From: Kineothrix alysoides | GTDB taxonomy: Bacteria; Bacillota; Clostridia; Lachnospirales; Lachnospiraceae | Direction of reading: 5' to 3' | Assembly (NCBI RefSeq): GCF_000732725.1 | Contig: NZ_JPNB01000002.1 | Span: 1,674,001 to 1,738,000 of the forward strand | DNA length: 64,000 nt | Part shown: one piece after another, positions 1-8,470 of the stretch | How the letters are laid out: every line of letters begins with the position of its first letter | Position numbering within the stretch: the first letter of the stretch is position 1 | Made by a program: the position numbers and the translations under genes | The notes under the pieces: model-generated | The model's input: the letters and a program-made list of their open reading frames with translations, nothing else | Told to the model about the DNA's origin: nothing | Database searches by the model: none

Positions 1-1777
1 TCTGATTAAGGAATACCCAATGAGCAACTGCTTTTTCATCGGGCGAATTTAAAACGGAAGCATTAATATCATTTGCAGCTTGCATCACGACTCCATTTTC
101 GCCTTGTTCGGGGTCAACAGTAAAAAATACGATGGAACGCTCAAACAGCCTGACTACATAGTCGTTCATAAGAGAAACAATTTTATCAAGATCTCTTGTG
201 GCAAGAAGCTTTTTGTTAATTTCATATAAGACTTCCGTGCGATGCTCTCTTTTTACAGCCAGTCTTGCTTCTGACTTGATCCGTACGGTTAAAGTACTTG
301 TGATTAAGGCGACCAATAACATTACGATGAACGTGAGGGAGTAGCTGGACTGTATCGCATCCAATGTAAAGTAGGGTTCTGTAAAAAAGAAATTAAAAGT
401 CAGGACGCTAATCACTGAAGAAATAATTCCGTATACATACCCTTCGGTAACCCGTGAAATAAGGAGTACAGAAAAAATATAAACCATAATAATATTCTGG
501 TTCATAATATCGAATCGGCGAAGTCCAAAGGACAACAGAGTAGCAAATACCAAAATTGAAAATGATTTAACACAATCTACCAAAGAAAAGTGAAAAACTT
601 TATTTCTGGACTTTTTGTAAGGCTTTTTATAGTTGCGTTTAACAGCTGTTCCGGGAATGATATGAATTTCTATGCTAGGCAAGAGTGAAATCAGTTTATC
701 CTCAAAATCTATGTCGAACAGATTCTTCAGCGTTTTTTTGTTCCTGCTTTTACCGATTACAATATTTGTGATGCCGGAAAGCTTCGCATATTCCGATATG
801 ACTACGGCTATATCATGCCCCGTCAGGTTAACGATTTCCGCGCCAAGCTTTTCTGCTAAGTCTATATTGGCCCTAATGGTTTTTTGCTGTTCCGGCGTAA
901 GATGTTCACTTTCCGTATTTTCAACATATAGCGCCACCCAACTGGCGTGGAATGCTTCAGCGGCTCTTGCTGTCCAGCGGATGCATTTTGCAGAGGAAGG
1001 AGAAGAGCCGAAACAAACAAGCATCTTGGTATTAGCCATTTTATCGGATAAGCTTCGCTCATTTTGATTTTCGTAACTGATTTTATCCGCAGTACATCGC
1101 AGGGAAATTTCTCGCAAAAGCCGCATATTTTCTCGTGTGAAGAAGTTTTGCAGTGCATTTTCCGCCCGGTCGGGACGATATATCTTTCCGCCTTCAAAAC
1201 GGCGCAGAAGTTCTTCCGGCTCAATATCGACCAGCTTAATTTCTTCGGCACGGTCAAAAATATAATCCGGAACTGTTTCTTGAATCTTGATTTTGGTAAT
1301 GTTCTCCACTACATCATTGAGGCTCTCCATATGCTGGACATTGACGGTGGTATAAACGTCAATTCCCGCAGCCAGAAGTTCTTCGATGTCTTGATACCTT
1401 TTTTTGTTTCTTTCACCTTCCGCATTGGTGTGGGCCAGTTCATCGACAAGAATCAATTCCGGTTTACGTTTCAGCGCTTCATCCAAGTCAAATTCCTTTA
1501 ATTCTATGTCTCGGTATGATACAGTTTTAGGCAGGATAACCGGAAGACCATGCAATTTCTGCATGGTCTCAGGACGAGTATGGGGTTCAATATAACCAAC
1601 CACAACATCCATTCCACCTCGATAACGGTCTTGGGCGTCATCTAACATGGCATAAGTTTTTCCGACACCGGCTGCATATCCGAAAAATATTTTTAACTTG
1701 CCCATCGATTGCTTTTGATGCGCATGAATCTGCTCTAAAATTTTTTCGGGGTCAGGTCTTTGATCAAATGATTCCAT
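1..1777 (-). CDS. kdpD: Sensor histidine kinase KdpD, N-terminal part (cut by window edge)
   Basis: Translation of the minus strand from the ATG at 1777 is open for 592 codons to the window edge. It shows the KdpD N-terminal sensor domain with a P-loop (GYAAGVGKT, about residues 33-41) and the LVDELAHTNAEG block near residue 120. A universal-stress-protein-like domain follows (TKMLVCFGSSPSS; IVIGKSRNKKTLKNLF), then the basic segment and the four closely spaced membrane helices of the DUF4118 region, then the start of a GAF-like region. The dimerisation/phosphotransfer and ATPase domains lie outside. KdpD senses low K+ and turgor and phosphorylates KdpE; kdpE is not in the window and may follow to the left. 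The start has a good ribosome site (AAGGTGGTG) eight bases upstream. It lies 46 bp after kdpC, so is probably co-transcribed. Confidence 0.95.
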   Translation of the reverse strand, partial: MESFDQRPDPEKILEQIHAHQKQSMGKLKIFFGYAAGVGKTYAMLDDAQDRYRGGMDVVVGYIEPHTRPETMQKLHGLPVILPKTVSYRDIELKEFDLDEALKRKPELILVDELAHTNAEGERNKKRYQDIEELLAAGIDVYTTVNVQHMESLNDVVENITKIKIQETVPDYIFDRAEEIKLVDIEPEELLRRFEGGKIYRPDRAENALQNFFTRENMRLLREISLRCTADKISYENQNERSLSDKMANTKMLVCFGSSPSSAKCIRWTARAAEAFHASWVALYVENTESEHLTPEQQKTIRANIDLAEKLGAEIVNLTGHDIAVVISEYAKLSGITNIVIGKSRNKKTLKNLFDIDFEDKLISLLPSIEIHIIPGTAVKRNYKKPYKKSRNKVFHFSLVDCVKSFSILVFATLLSFGLRRFDIMNQNIIMVYIFSVLLISRVTEGYVYGIISSVISVLTFNFFFTEPYFTLDAIQSSYSLTFIVMLLVALITSTLTVRIKSEARLAVKREHRTEVLYEINKKLLATRDLDKIVSLMNDYVVRLFERSIVFFTVDPEQGENGVVMQAANDINASVLNSPDEKAVAHWVFLNQ

Positions 1778-1823
1778 CCGAAATTCACCACCTTATATCC
1801 AAAAATAATATCACTTTTTAAAA

Positions 1824-2381
1824 TTAAAGCAACCCATCCAACGCTAAATTGACTTTTAATACATTAACGGCCGGTTCGCCGATAAATCCTAAGAAGCGCT
1901 TGCTTGTATAATCTTCAATGATATGCCGTATTTCATCCTCTGTCATATTTCTGGTTTGTGCAATTCTTTCAATCTGATATTCTGCTGCTTCCGGAGTAAT
2001 ATTAGGGTCAATACCACTGCCCGAGGCTGTAACTAAATCCATTGGAATATCCGCCGTATTGTCGGGATCAAAGGAGTGCCACCAGTCGATACGTTCTTGA
2101 ATAAGCGTTTGCTGCTCTTGGCTGGAAGGAGAAAGATTTGATGTTCCGGCCGGCCTTCCTATCAGGTATTCAGGCAACTTAAAATCTTGTGCAATTAGCC
2201 CGGAACCATATTCTTTTTGTGTTCCGTCTTTTAGTGTGATGATTATCGCGCTGCCATTTGCCTGTTTTGAAAAAAAGAGCTGAGAAATACCCGTAATTGC
2301 AGCCGTATAAATAATTCCGCACAAAAAAGTCATGATGCCAAAGCATATAATTGCAGATTTTAATAAATTATTATTTTTCAT
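1824..2381 (-). CDS. kdpC: K+-transporting ATPase subunit KdpC
   Basis: A 185-residue protein with one N-terminal membrane helix (about residues 8-30) and the conserved KdpC ectodomain. The motifs GRPAGTSNLSPSS and DLVTASGSGIDPNITPEAAEYQIERIA are characteristic of the family. KdpC is the small subunit of the KdpFABC complex; it bridges KdpA and KdpB and raises ATP affinity. Length is normal for the family. The gene follows kdpB after 14 bp and precedes kdpD, the usual kdpFABCD order. Confidence 0.97.
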   Translation of the reverse strand: MKNNNLLKSAIICFGIMTFLCGIIYTAAITGISQLFFSKQANGSAIIITLKDGTQKEYGSGLIAQDFKLPEYLIGRPAGTSNLSPSSQEQQTLIQERIDWWHSFDPDNTADIPMDLVTASGSGIDPNITPEAAEYQIERIAQTRNMTEDEIRHIIEDYTSKRFLGFIGEPAVNVLKVNLALDGLL

Positions 2382-2395
2382 AGTTATAAACCTCC

Positions 2396-4453
2396 TTAAA
2401 CCAGACCGAAAACGGTCAGCAGCATATCAATAAGTTTAATTGCAAGAAAGGGAGCAGCAATTCCGCCCAATCCGTAAATGAGCAGATTTTTTTTCAATAG
2501 TTTGCCGGCTGGCAGTTCGCGGTATTTGACACCTTTAAGTGCCAGGGGAATTAATGCAATAATAATCAGAGCGTTATAAATGATTGCGGAAAGCATGGCA
2601 CTTGCAGCACTGGTCAGCCCCATAAAATTCAAGGCCGAAAGCTGTGGATAGATGCCAAAAAACAATACCGGAATGATTGCGAAATACTTTGCCACATCAT
2701 TTGCCACACTAAAAGTAGTTAAGGAACCTCTGGTCATTAACAACTGTTTGCCAATTCGGACGATGTCGATCAGTTTGGTGGGGTTAGAATCCAAATCCAC
2801 CATGTTTCCGGCTTCTTTTGCCGCTTGAGTCCCTGTATTCATGGCAACGGCAACATCAGCCTGTGCCAATGCCGGAGCATCGTTCGTGCCGTCGCCCGTC
2901 ATAGCGACCAGATGCCCTTTGGCTTGATAATCCCGGATAAGTTCCAGCTTTGCTTCCGGAGTAGCCTCCGCCAGAAAATCATCCACACCTGCTTCTGCGG
3001 CAATGGCCGCTGCCGTCATAGGGTTATCACCTGTAATCATAATAGTCTTAATTCCCATTTTGCGCATATCTTCAAAACGTTCTTTTACACCGTTCTTCAC
3101 AATATCCTTTAAATAGATGACCCCTAATACTTGCTTGTTTTTTACAACTACAAGAGGGGTGCCGCCGGCTCCGGCAACGTGTTTTACAATCTGTTCACAT
3201 TCATCCGGATATTTCCCTCCCTTTTGAAGTACGAATTCTTTTATGGTATCCGCAGCTCCCTTGCGGATTTCATTTCCTTGAAAGTCAATGCCGCTCATTC
3301 TGGTTTTTGCCGTGAATTCCACAAAGGTTGCATCGAGCTTGAAAAGCTCTCTGCCTCGTATTCCAAATCGTTCCTTTGCCAGCACTACAATACTTCTTCC
3401 TTCGGCCGTTTCATCTGCAAGAGAGGAAAGCTGTGCTGCATCTGCAAGTTCCTGTTCTGTCACACCAACAACCGGAAGAAACTCACTGGCTTGACGGTTG
3501 CCCAAAGTAATGGTTCCGGTTTTATCCAGCAGTAGCACATCCACGTCTCCGGCAGCCTCAATGGCACGGCCACTCATTGCCAAAACATTAGCTTGATTGA
3601 GGCGGCTCATACCGGCGATGCCGATGGAAGAAAGAAGAGCGCCAATTGTGGTAGGAGCGAGGCAGACCAAAAGAGCGATCACATTGGTAACGGAGATAGC
3701 GGTGCCTGAACCTGCCTGCTTGCTGGCAAAGTCAGTAAAAGGTAATAAAGTGGCTGTAACTACAAGAAAAATAATGGTAAGAGTAATCAGTAAAATTTGT
3801 AATGCTATTTCATTGGGTGTTTTTTTTCTTGCGGCACCTTCCACCATTGAAATCATCTTATCGAGGAAGCTTTCTCCTGCTTCTGCCGTTACTTCGATAA
3901 TCAGCCAGTCAGATACCAGGGTTGTTCCGCCGGTGACCGCGCTCCGATCTCCTCCGGATTCCCGGATTACCGGTGCTGATTCACCTGTAATGGCGCTTTC
4001 ATCAACGGAGGCGGCTCCGGCGATAACTTCTCCATCCATGGGAATTTGTTCATTTGCCTTGACGTAAACAATATCGCCTTTTTTTAGAGCATTAGAAAGG
4101 ATTTCAGTATAATCCGCTATATTGGATGCTGATTTCAGCTTTTTTGTTTTAACATCCTTTCTTGTGCTGCGCAGGCTGGCAGCTTGTGCCCGTCCGCGGC
4201 CTTCCGCTATGGCTTCTGCAAAATCGGCGAACAGCACGGTAAACCAAAGAATGATAGCAATAGCAAGCGTATAGCCCGTATTTTCGTCCTTTATTCCAGC
4301 GAAGGAGAGCAAATACAATATAGTAGATAGTATTGCTCCGATATATACGACCAACATGACGGGATTCCTCACCTGTATGCAGGGCGATAATTTTATAAAA
4401 GATTGCTTTAAGGCATCTGCCAAGATGCTTTTGTCGATACTTTTCTTTTTCAT
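2396..4453 (-). CDS. kdpB: K+-transporting ATPase ATP-binding subunit KdpB
   Basis: A 685-residue P-type ATPase. Visible landmarks are the TGES actuator loop (residues 156-159), the phosphorylation motif DKTGT with Asp310, the nucleotide-domain segment near [13 protein letters not shown], and the hinge motif [11 protein letters not shown]. It energises K+ uptake through KdpA by ATP hydrolysis in the cytoplasmic membrane. Length and membrane-helix layout match the family and no key residue is missing. The ATG at 4453 has a GAGGT ribosome site. It sits 78 bp downstream of kdpA and 14 bp upstream of kdpC. Confidence 0.98.
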   Translation of the reverse strand: MKKKSIDKSILADALKQSFIKLSPCIQVRNPVMLVVYIGAILSTILYLLSFAGIKDENTGYTLAIAIILWFTVLFADFAEAIAEGRGRAQAASLRSTRKDVKTKKLKSASNIADYTEILSNALKKGDIVYVKANEQIPMDGEVIAGAASVDESAITGESAPVIRESGGDRSAVTGGTTLVSDWLIIEVTAEAGESFLDKMISMVEGAARKKTPNEIALQILLITLTIIFLVVTATLLPFTDFASKQAGSGTAISVTNVIALLVCLAPTTIGALLSSIGIAGMSRLNQANVLAMSGRAIEAAGDVDVLLLDKTGTITLGNRQASEFLPVVGVTEQELADAAQLSSLADETAEGRSIVVLAKERFGIRGRELFKLDATFVEFTAKTRMSGIDFQGNEIRKGAADTIKEFVLQKGGKYPDECEQIVKHVAGAGGTPLVVVKNKQVLGVIYLKDIVKNGVKERFEDMRKMGIKTIMITGDNPMTAAAIAAEAGVDDFLAEATPEAKLELIRDYQAKGHLVAMTGDGTNDAPALAQADVAVAMNTGTQAAKEAGNMVDLDSNPTKLIDIVRIGKQLLMTRGSLTTFSVANDVAKYFAIIPVLFFGIYPQLSALNFMGLTSAASAMLSAIIYNALIIIALIPLALKGVKYRELPAGKLLKKNLLIYGLGGIAAPFLAIKLIDMLLTVFGLV

Positions 4454-4531
4454 TTTTATACCTCATGTCCGCTTTACCGGACGGGGAATCAATAGTTGAA
4501 AGGTTTTTTCTTTCACCCTTATCATTTTCTG

Positions 4532-6217
4532 TTATCGTGTTCCATAGAAATCAGCAATCGGGCCAAGTGCCAAGGCCGGCAAAAAGCTCAGCGCACCTAT
4601 AATCAGGATGACTCCGATAAGAAGCCCGACAAAAAGCATGTTACTGGTAGATAAGGTACCTTCGCCGGCAGCAACATTTTTCTTTTGCGCCATGTTGCCG
4701 GCAAGGAATATTGTGGCAGTCATAGGAATAAAGCGTACCAGCAGCATAATGATTCCGCCCGCAATATTGGTAAATGCAGTATTAGCATAAAATCCCCCGA
4801 ATGCGCTGCCATTGTTATTTCCCATGGATGAAAAGGCATAAAGTATTTCTGAAAATCCATGAGCACCCGAATTTGTAATCCATGAAGTTGAGTCAGGCAT
4901 AACTACGGCGGCTGCCGTTCCCAAAAGAGTTAGAAGGGGAGGAGCAAGTACAATCAGGCATACCATTTTCATATCAAAAGGTTCCACCTTTTTTCCTAAG
5001 TACTCAGGCGTACGTCCCACCATCAGCCCTGAGATGAATACTGTGAGCAATACGAATGCAAGCATTCCATAAAGTCCGCTCCCTACGCCGCCGAATACGA
5101 TTTCCCCAAGTTGCATGAGAAACATAGTGACCATCCCGGCCAACGGAGTAAGACTGTCATGCATTGCGTTTACTGAGCCATTTGATGCAGCCGTAGTTAC
5201 CGTTGCCCACAAAGCGGAAGCTCCGACACCGTGAATAACTTCTTTTCCTTCCATACTGCCGGAAAAGGTTACACCATCAAATATAGGAGCAGTATATTGT
5301 TCGCTTAACGTTGCGATAGTCAATGCGGCAATAAAGAAAATCATCATTGTAATGTAAATAACCCTCCCCTGCCTGCTGTCTTTTACTGCTTTCCCGAAAC
5401 TTACGCATAGTGCTGCAGGAATAAGCAGAATTGATAACGCCTGAATCAGATTAGATAAAGATGTGGGATTTTCTAAGGGAAAGGCAGAGTTCATTCCGAA
5501 GAAACCGCCGCCGTTCGTTCCAAGCTGCTTGATCGCAATTTGGCTTGCCGCCGGGCCTAAAGGAATTATCTGTGTTGCCCCTCCTTCCAATGTAGTTACT
5601 TCTTTATATGGGCTAAAAGTCTGCACAACACCTTGAGATACAAGAAGCAATGCGACTATAAAGGAAAGAGGAATCAAAATATAAAGAGTAGCCCTTGTCA
5701 GGTCTACCCAAAAGCTTCCGAGTGTTTTTTTCTGTTTTAAGACAAAGCCCCTGATCAGCGCAAAAAGGACGGCAATACCAGTAGCAGCCGATACAAAATT
5801 CTGAACAGTAAGACCTGAAAACTGGACCAAATAAGACAACGTAGATTCACCTGCATATGCCTGCCAATTTGTATTGGAAATAAAACTTGCAGCCGTGTTA
5901 AAAGCCAAATGCCAGCTCGTTCCCTTCATCCCTTCCGGATTGAAAGGCATTATGCCTTGCAAAACTAGTAAGAAGAAAAGGAAAACAAATCCTACTGTGT
6001 TGAATAAAAGGGCGGAACGCGCGTATTGCGTTGCGTTCATTTCTTCATCGATAGTTGTCCCCATCAGCTTATATATCTTTTTTTCAATAGGAGCTAATGC
6101 ATGGGTTAAAAATACTTTTTGCCCGTTCATAACTTTGTAAATGTAAATACCCAACGGAATTGATAATCCGATTAAAGCAGCAATATAAAAGGTGTCTTGT
6201 AACATAATATAATTCAT
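4532..6217 (-). CDS. kdpA: K+-transporting ATPase K+-binding subunit KdpA
   Basis: A 561-residue multi-helix membrane protein of the K+-transporter superfamily. The selectivity-filter repeats are visible, for example [19 protein letters not shown] and the [10 protein letters not shown] segment. KdpA binds and translocates K+ within the KdpFABC high-affinity uptake complex. The start codon overlaps the kdpF stop (ATGA), indicating translational coupling. It is the first large gene of the operon, transcribed leftward. Confidence 0.97.
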   Translation of the reverse strand: MNYIMLQDTFYIAALIGLSIPLGIYIYKVMNGQKVFLTHALAPIEKKIYKLMGTTIDEEMNATQYARSALLFNTVGFVFLFFLLVLQGIMPFNPEGMKGTSWHLAFNTAASFISNTNWQAYAGESTLSYLVQFSGLTVQNFVSAATGIAVLFALIRGFVLKQKKTLGSFWVDLTRATLYILIPLSFIVALLLVSQGVVQTFSPYKEVTTLEGGATQIIPLGPAASQIAIKQLGTNGGGFFGMNSAFPLENPTSLSNLIQALSILLIPAALCVSFGKAVKDSRQGRVIYITMMIFFIAALTIATLSEQYTAPIFDGVTFSGSMEGKEVIHGVGASALWATVTTAASNGSVNAMHDSLTPLAGMVTMFLMQLGEIVFGGVGSGLYGMLAFVLLTVFISGLMVGRTPEYLGKKVEPFDMKMVCLIVLAPPLLTLLGTAAAVVMPDSTSWITNSGAHGFSEILYAFSSMGNNNGSAFGGFYANTAFTNIAGGIIMLLVRFIPMTATIFLAGNMAQKKNVAAGEGTLSTSNMLFVGLLIGVILIIGALSFLPALALGPIADFYGTR

Positions 6218-6306
6218 AGCGTATCTCCTCGAAATAAAACGTAAAATAAATAAATAAGTAAGGCAAAACCAATTATGCCTGCCAATATAGAAATAATTTC
6301 CATCAT
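6214..6306 (-). CDS. kdpF: KdpF, small membrane subunit of the Kdp ATPase
   Basis: A 30-codon ORF reading [20 protein letters not shown] followed by [10 protein letters not shown]: one hydrophobic helix with a short polar tail, as in KdpF peptides (about 25-30 residues). The stop overlaps the kdpA start by four bases (ATGA) and a GGGAG ribosome site precedes the start. KdpF stabilises the KdpABC complex in the membrane. Position, size and overlap make the call firm although the sequence is too short for motif evidence. Confidence 0.85.
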   Translation of the reverse strand: MMEIISILAGIIGFALLIYLFYVLFRGDTL

Positions 6307-6460
6307 CTTGTCTCCCTGTTATTTCGCTTGTTCTAAATACATAAATCTCTAAGCAGCCCCTATTCTATAGAGATAAGCGCGGCCCTACCGTTAAATAAAA
6401 CCTGTCTAACCCATAATATCACCTCGTTGCGGCTCTTCCCTCGCGTAATTCACATTTTTA
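6307..6460 (-). promoter_or_regulatory. Long 5' leader of the kdp operon, possible structured RNA
   Basis: If the promoter at 6463-6490 is used, the kdp transcript has about 150 untranslated nucleotides before kdpF. This stretch is richer in G and C than its flanks. On the transcribed strand it contains the blocks GGTAGGGCCGCGC and AGGGGCTGC, and an ATCTCTA/TAGAGAT inverted pair enclosing the second block. This is consistent with a structured leader. The conserved blocks of the c-di-AMP (ydaO) riboswitch were looked for and not convincingly found. Confidence 0.3.
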
Positions 6461-6462
6461 TA

Positions 6463-6490
6463 TTTATAACCATAGCAGAGAACGAGTTAA
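6463..6490 (-). promoter_or_regulatory. Probable sigma-A promoter of kdpFABCD
   Basis: On the minus strand, TTAACT (positions 6490-6485) and TATAAA (6468-6463) are separated by 16 bases, with TG two bases upstream of the -10 box. It points toward kdpF. The -35 box matches four of six consensus bases. KdpE binding sites cannot be recognised by eye. Confidence 0.45.
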
Positions 6491-6499
6491 GGAGGTGTC

Positions 6500-6580
6500 A
6501 TGATGGAAATGATTCCTGTCAAGAAGTTGAAAAGATATTGCTTATCTGAGAAAATTAGAATAACGCTTAAATGGCGTTGA
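6500..6580 (+). CDS. Possible 26-residue peptide, unknown
   Basis: A short plus-strand ORF starts with two ATG codons behind an exceptionally good ribosome site (AAGGAGG, then TGTC, then ATG). It encodes a basic peptide beginning MMEMIPVKKLKRYC and ending ITLKWR. It lies head-to-head with the kdp promoter, its ribosome site touching the kdp -35 box. I recognise no family. It could be a real small protein, a leader peptide, or the 5' stump of a decayed gene; nothing after the stop continues an obvious reading frame. Confidence 0.3.
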   Translation: MMEMIPVKKLKRYCLSEKIRITLKWR

Positions 6581-6594
6581 AAAGAATTCAAATG

Positions 6595-6623
6595 TTAGAA
6601 TAAGGCAGAGTGACTGATATAAT
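6595..6623 (+). promoter_or_regulatory. Possible rightward promoter in the kdp-subtilase spacer
   Basis: TTAGAA (6595-6600), a 17-base spacer and a perfect TATAAT (6618-6623) lie just upstream of the hairpin at 6637-6665. No plus-strand gene follows; the downstream genes are on the minus strand. If active it would make a short or antisense RNA. Confidence 0.3.
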
Positions 6624-6636
6624 AGCTCTAAATAGC

Positions 6637-6665
6637 GTATGTCCTGCGTTTCACGCAAGACATAC
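6637..6665. other. Strong hairpin between kdp and subtilase genes
   Basis: Arms GTATGTCCTGCG and CGCAAGACATAC pair at 11 of 12 positions around a five-base loop. There is no clear T-run on either strand, so it is not a textbook intrinsic terminator. It may still end transcription of the subtilase genes (minus strand) or be part of a small RNA from the promoter at 6595. Confidence 0.45.
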
Positions 6666-6727
6666 AAAGCAGGTTGAGCGGATAGAGGCTTATAAATATT
6701 CTTCCCAGTCATGCCGTGAGTCTTTAC

Positions 6728-8401
6728 CTAAAAAATGGCAAGCCGTTCAAAAACCCCATTGATATTTATCTGTCCATAACCCCAAATATTGTTGGGGTAA
6801 ACGGTGGTGGGGCTGCGTAATGCACCCCGGATCAGGAGCTGGTTGATATCCACTCCTGTAATGGATGTATAATTTCCTCTGGACACAGCCCACTCGAAAA
6901 GGAGGGCGATGATGCCTGTCGTGTGAGCGGTGGCTGCTCCGGTGCCGGTCAGGGTACCATATCTGTTATCGGGAAGAGCACAAGTCAAATTATAGCCGGG
7001 AGCGGCCAGATCAGGCTTGAGGTGTCCGGTGCGGCTGTATCCTCTGCTAGAATCGATTAATATGCTGTCGTTATCCTGATTGTAGGCGGTAACTGTCAGC
7101 GAGTGTATGGAATTGCCGGGTGAGAGTATGGTGGTGTCGGGATTCGATTGGAGAAAGTATGTCTCCGAGGAAATCACATTTCCGGCGGGCAGCCATGAGT
7201 GAAACGAAAAGGGTTCGTTTTCCAAATTATATACCTGAAATCTCCAGATACCTGAAATTGGATTTTCAAAGCGCAGCAATATCAATTGTTCCCCCGTCTC
7301 TTCTTCGAAAGTGATGTTATTTATCCATATGATTCCCTGATTGAATACGAAGCTGAACCTTTCACAAGTGTTGATTCTCGGGTAAACGAGGGAAGTGGAT
7401 TCCCCGCTGGGAGAAGTTATTTCTATGGAAAGGCGGCTGGGGGCATATGGCCAGATTTCCATCGAAAACAGCCGGTCCGGATTGCCTACCCTCAGTTCAA
7501 ATTCCGAATGGTAGGGCGCCTGCGGCGTATTGCCGTAATAATGCCTATTGCTGTTGCCTTCGTTTCCTGCCGAGATGGCGACGCAAATCTTTGAAAGCCG
7601 GGTGATATAATCAAAATAGCTGCTTGCCGCTCCCTGTCCGTCGTGGCTTCCGCCGTTGCTGCCCAGTGCGACGCATATAGCAACGGGGCGGCTCAGCCTT
7701 TTTGCGACAGATAATAGGTAGCGGGTCGCCAGCATGATATCAGATTCCTGATAGCATAAAATATTATCGGGAACAAAAGAAACATTGCGTAAATTATATT
7801 TAGCCGGCTTAAGCTTTACGACGACTAATTCTGCCTCTGGTGCCACGCCGCTGAAGTTTTGAGCAGGGTCCGGCTTTCCGGCTGCTATGCTTGCTATGGC
7901 GGTACCGTGCCCATTTTCATCCACAGTAGGGACGATGGACAAGGGATCTGCAGAATGTAGGGCGAGATTGATTAATTCCTTCGGGTATTCCGAACCATAG
8001 ACCATATCTTCGGGCGGCGTTCCCGACTGAATGGTCTGATCCCATATGGAAAGTATTCTTGTAGTGCCGTCATTATACTTGAAGGCTGAATGTCGGTAGT
8101 CGATGCCGGTGTCTATGATTCCGATAATAGCTCCGGTTCCATATAGCGACAGCGCAGGATTGCGCTGAACCTCGGTGACGCCTGATTTTTCAAGGCTGAT
8201 TTCCGAAGTCAATATGTATATAGAAGGAAAACGATGATACGGATTTGCTCCCAGATCACAAGCATCTATCTCACCCGTTAAAACGTGCAGCAAGGAATGC
8301 CGATCGTTTAAATATGTGATATTATTGCCGATGTCATAATAAGGAACCATTATATTGTCTATAATCAAATCATAATAACTCTCATCGAGAATTTTTTCCA
8401 T
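6728..8401 (-). CDS. Subtilase-fold (S8, Csp-like) protein lacking the catalytic Ser, copy 2
   Basis: A 557-residue protein of the peptidase S8 family, resembling the Csp-type proteins of Clostridia: no signal peptide, a short N-terminal prodomain-like segment, a catalytic domain interrupted by a ~130-residue jelly-roll-like insert, and the C-terminal part of the fold. Asp97 (GIIDTGIDY), His165 (NGHGTAIAS) and the oxyanion Asn (AGNEGN) are present. The position of the nucleophile is Gly488 (LTGTGAATAH in place of the usual GTSMAxPH; codon GGA). The protein is therefore probably not a conventional serine protease. It is the second of a tandem pair, 69 bp after its paralogue. Ribosome site AAAGG precedes the start. 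Clostridial Csp proteins act in spore germination, some as pseudoproteases; that role here is only a suggestion. Confidence 0.85.
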   Translation of the reverse strand: MEKILDESYYDLIIDNIMVPYYDIGNNITYLNDRHSLLHVLTGEIDACDLGANPYHRFPSIYILTSEISLEKSGVTEVQRNPALSLYGTGAIIGIIDTGIDYRHSAFKYNDGTTRILSIWDQTIQSGTPPEDMVYGSEYPKELINLALHSADPLSIVPTVDENGHGTAIASIAAGKPDPAQNFSGVAPEAELVVVKLKPAKYNLRNVSFVPDNILCYQESDIMLATRYLLSVAKRLSRPVAICVALGSNGGSHDGQGAASSYFDYITRLSKICVAISAGNEGNSNRHYYGNTPQAPYHSEFELRVGNPDRLFSMEIWPYAPSRLSIEITSPSGESTSLVYPRINTCERFSFVFNQGIIWINNITFEEETGEQLILLRFENPISGIWRFQVYNLENEPFSFHSWLPAGNVISSETYFLQSNPDTTILSPGNSIHSLTVTAYNQDNDSILIDSSRGYSRTGHLKPDLAAPGYNLTCALPDNRYGTLTGTGAATAHTTGIIALLFEWAVSRGNYTSITGVDINQLLIRGALRSPTTVYPNNIWGYGQININGVFERLAIF

Positions 8402-8470
8402 TGCTATGCCTTTCTTGTACCCTGCAATCTCTTTGCCGCAGGCTCATATTGTTTTCTTACTGTTTTGAGC

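Noticed and set aside
862-1257. Minus-strand and plus-strand ORFs of 130-145 codons within the first 1.6 kb
   Set aside because: They are other-frame shadows of kdpD, whose own frame is open through the window edge and has clear KdpD motifs.
6307-6460. c-di-AMP (ydaO) riboswitch in the kdp leader
   Set aside because: The expected conserved blocks (GGAACC, the GGGGU(G/U)AAUC region and GACAGCUAAC) are not present as a set; only a generic structured leader is reported.
7492-7683. Small ORFs inside the subtilase genes
   Set aside because: They lie in other frames of well-conserved coding sequence and have no ribosome sites.
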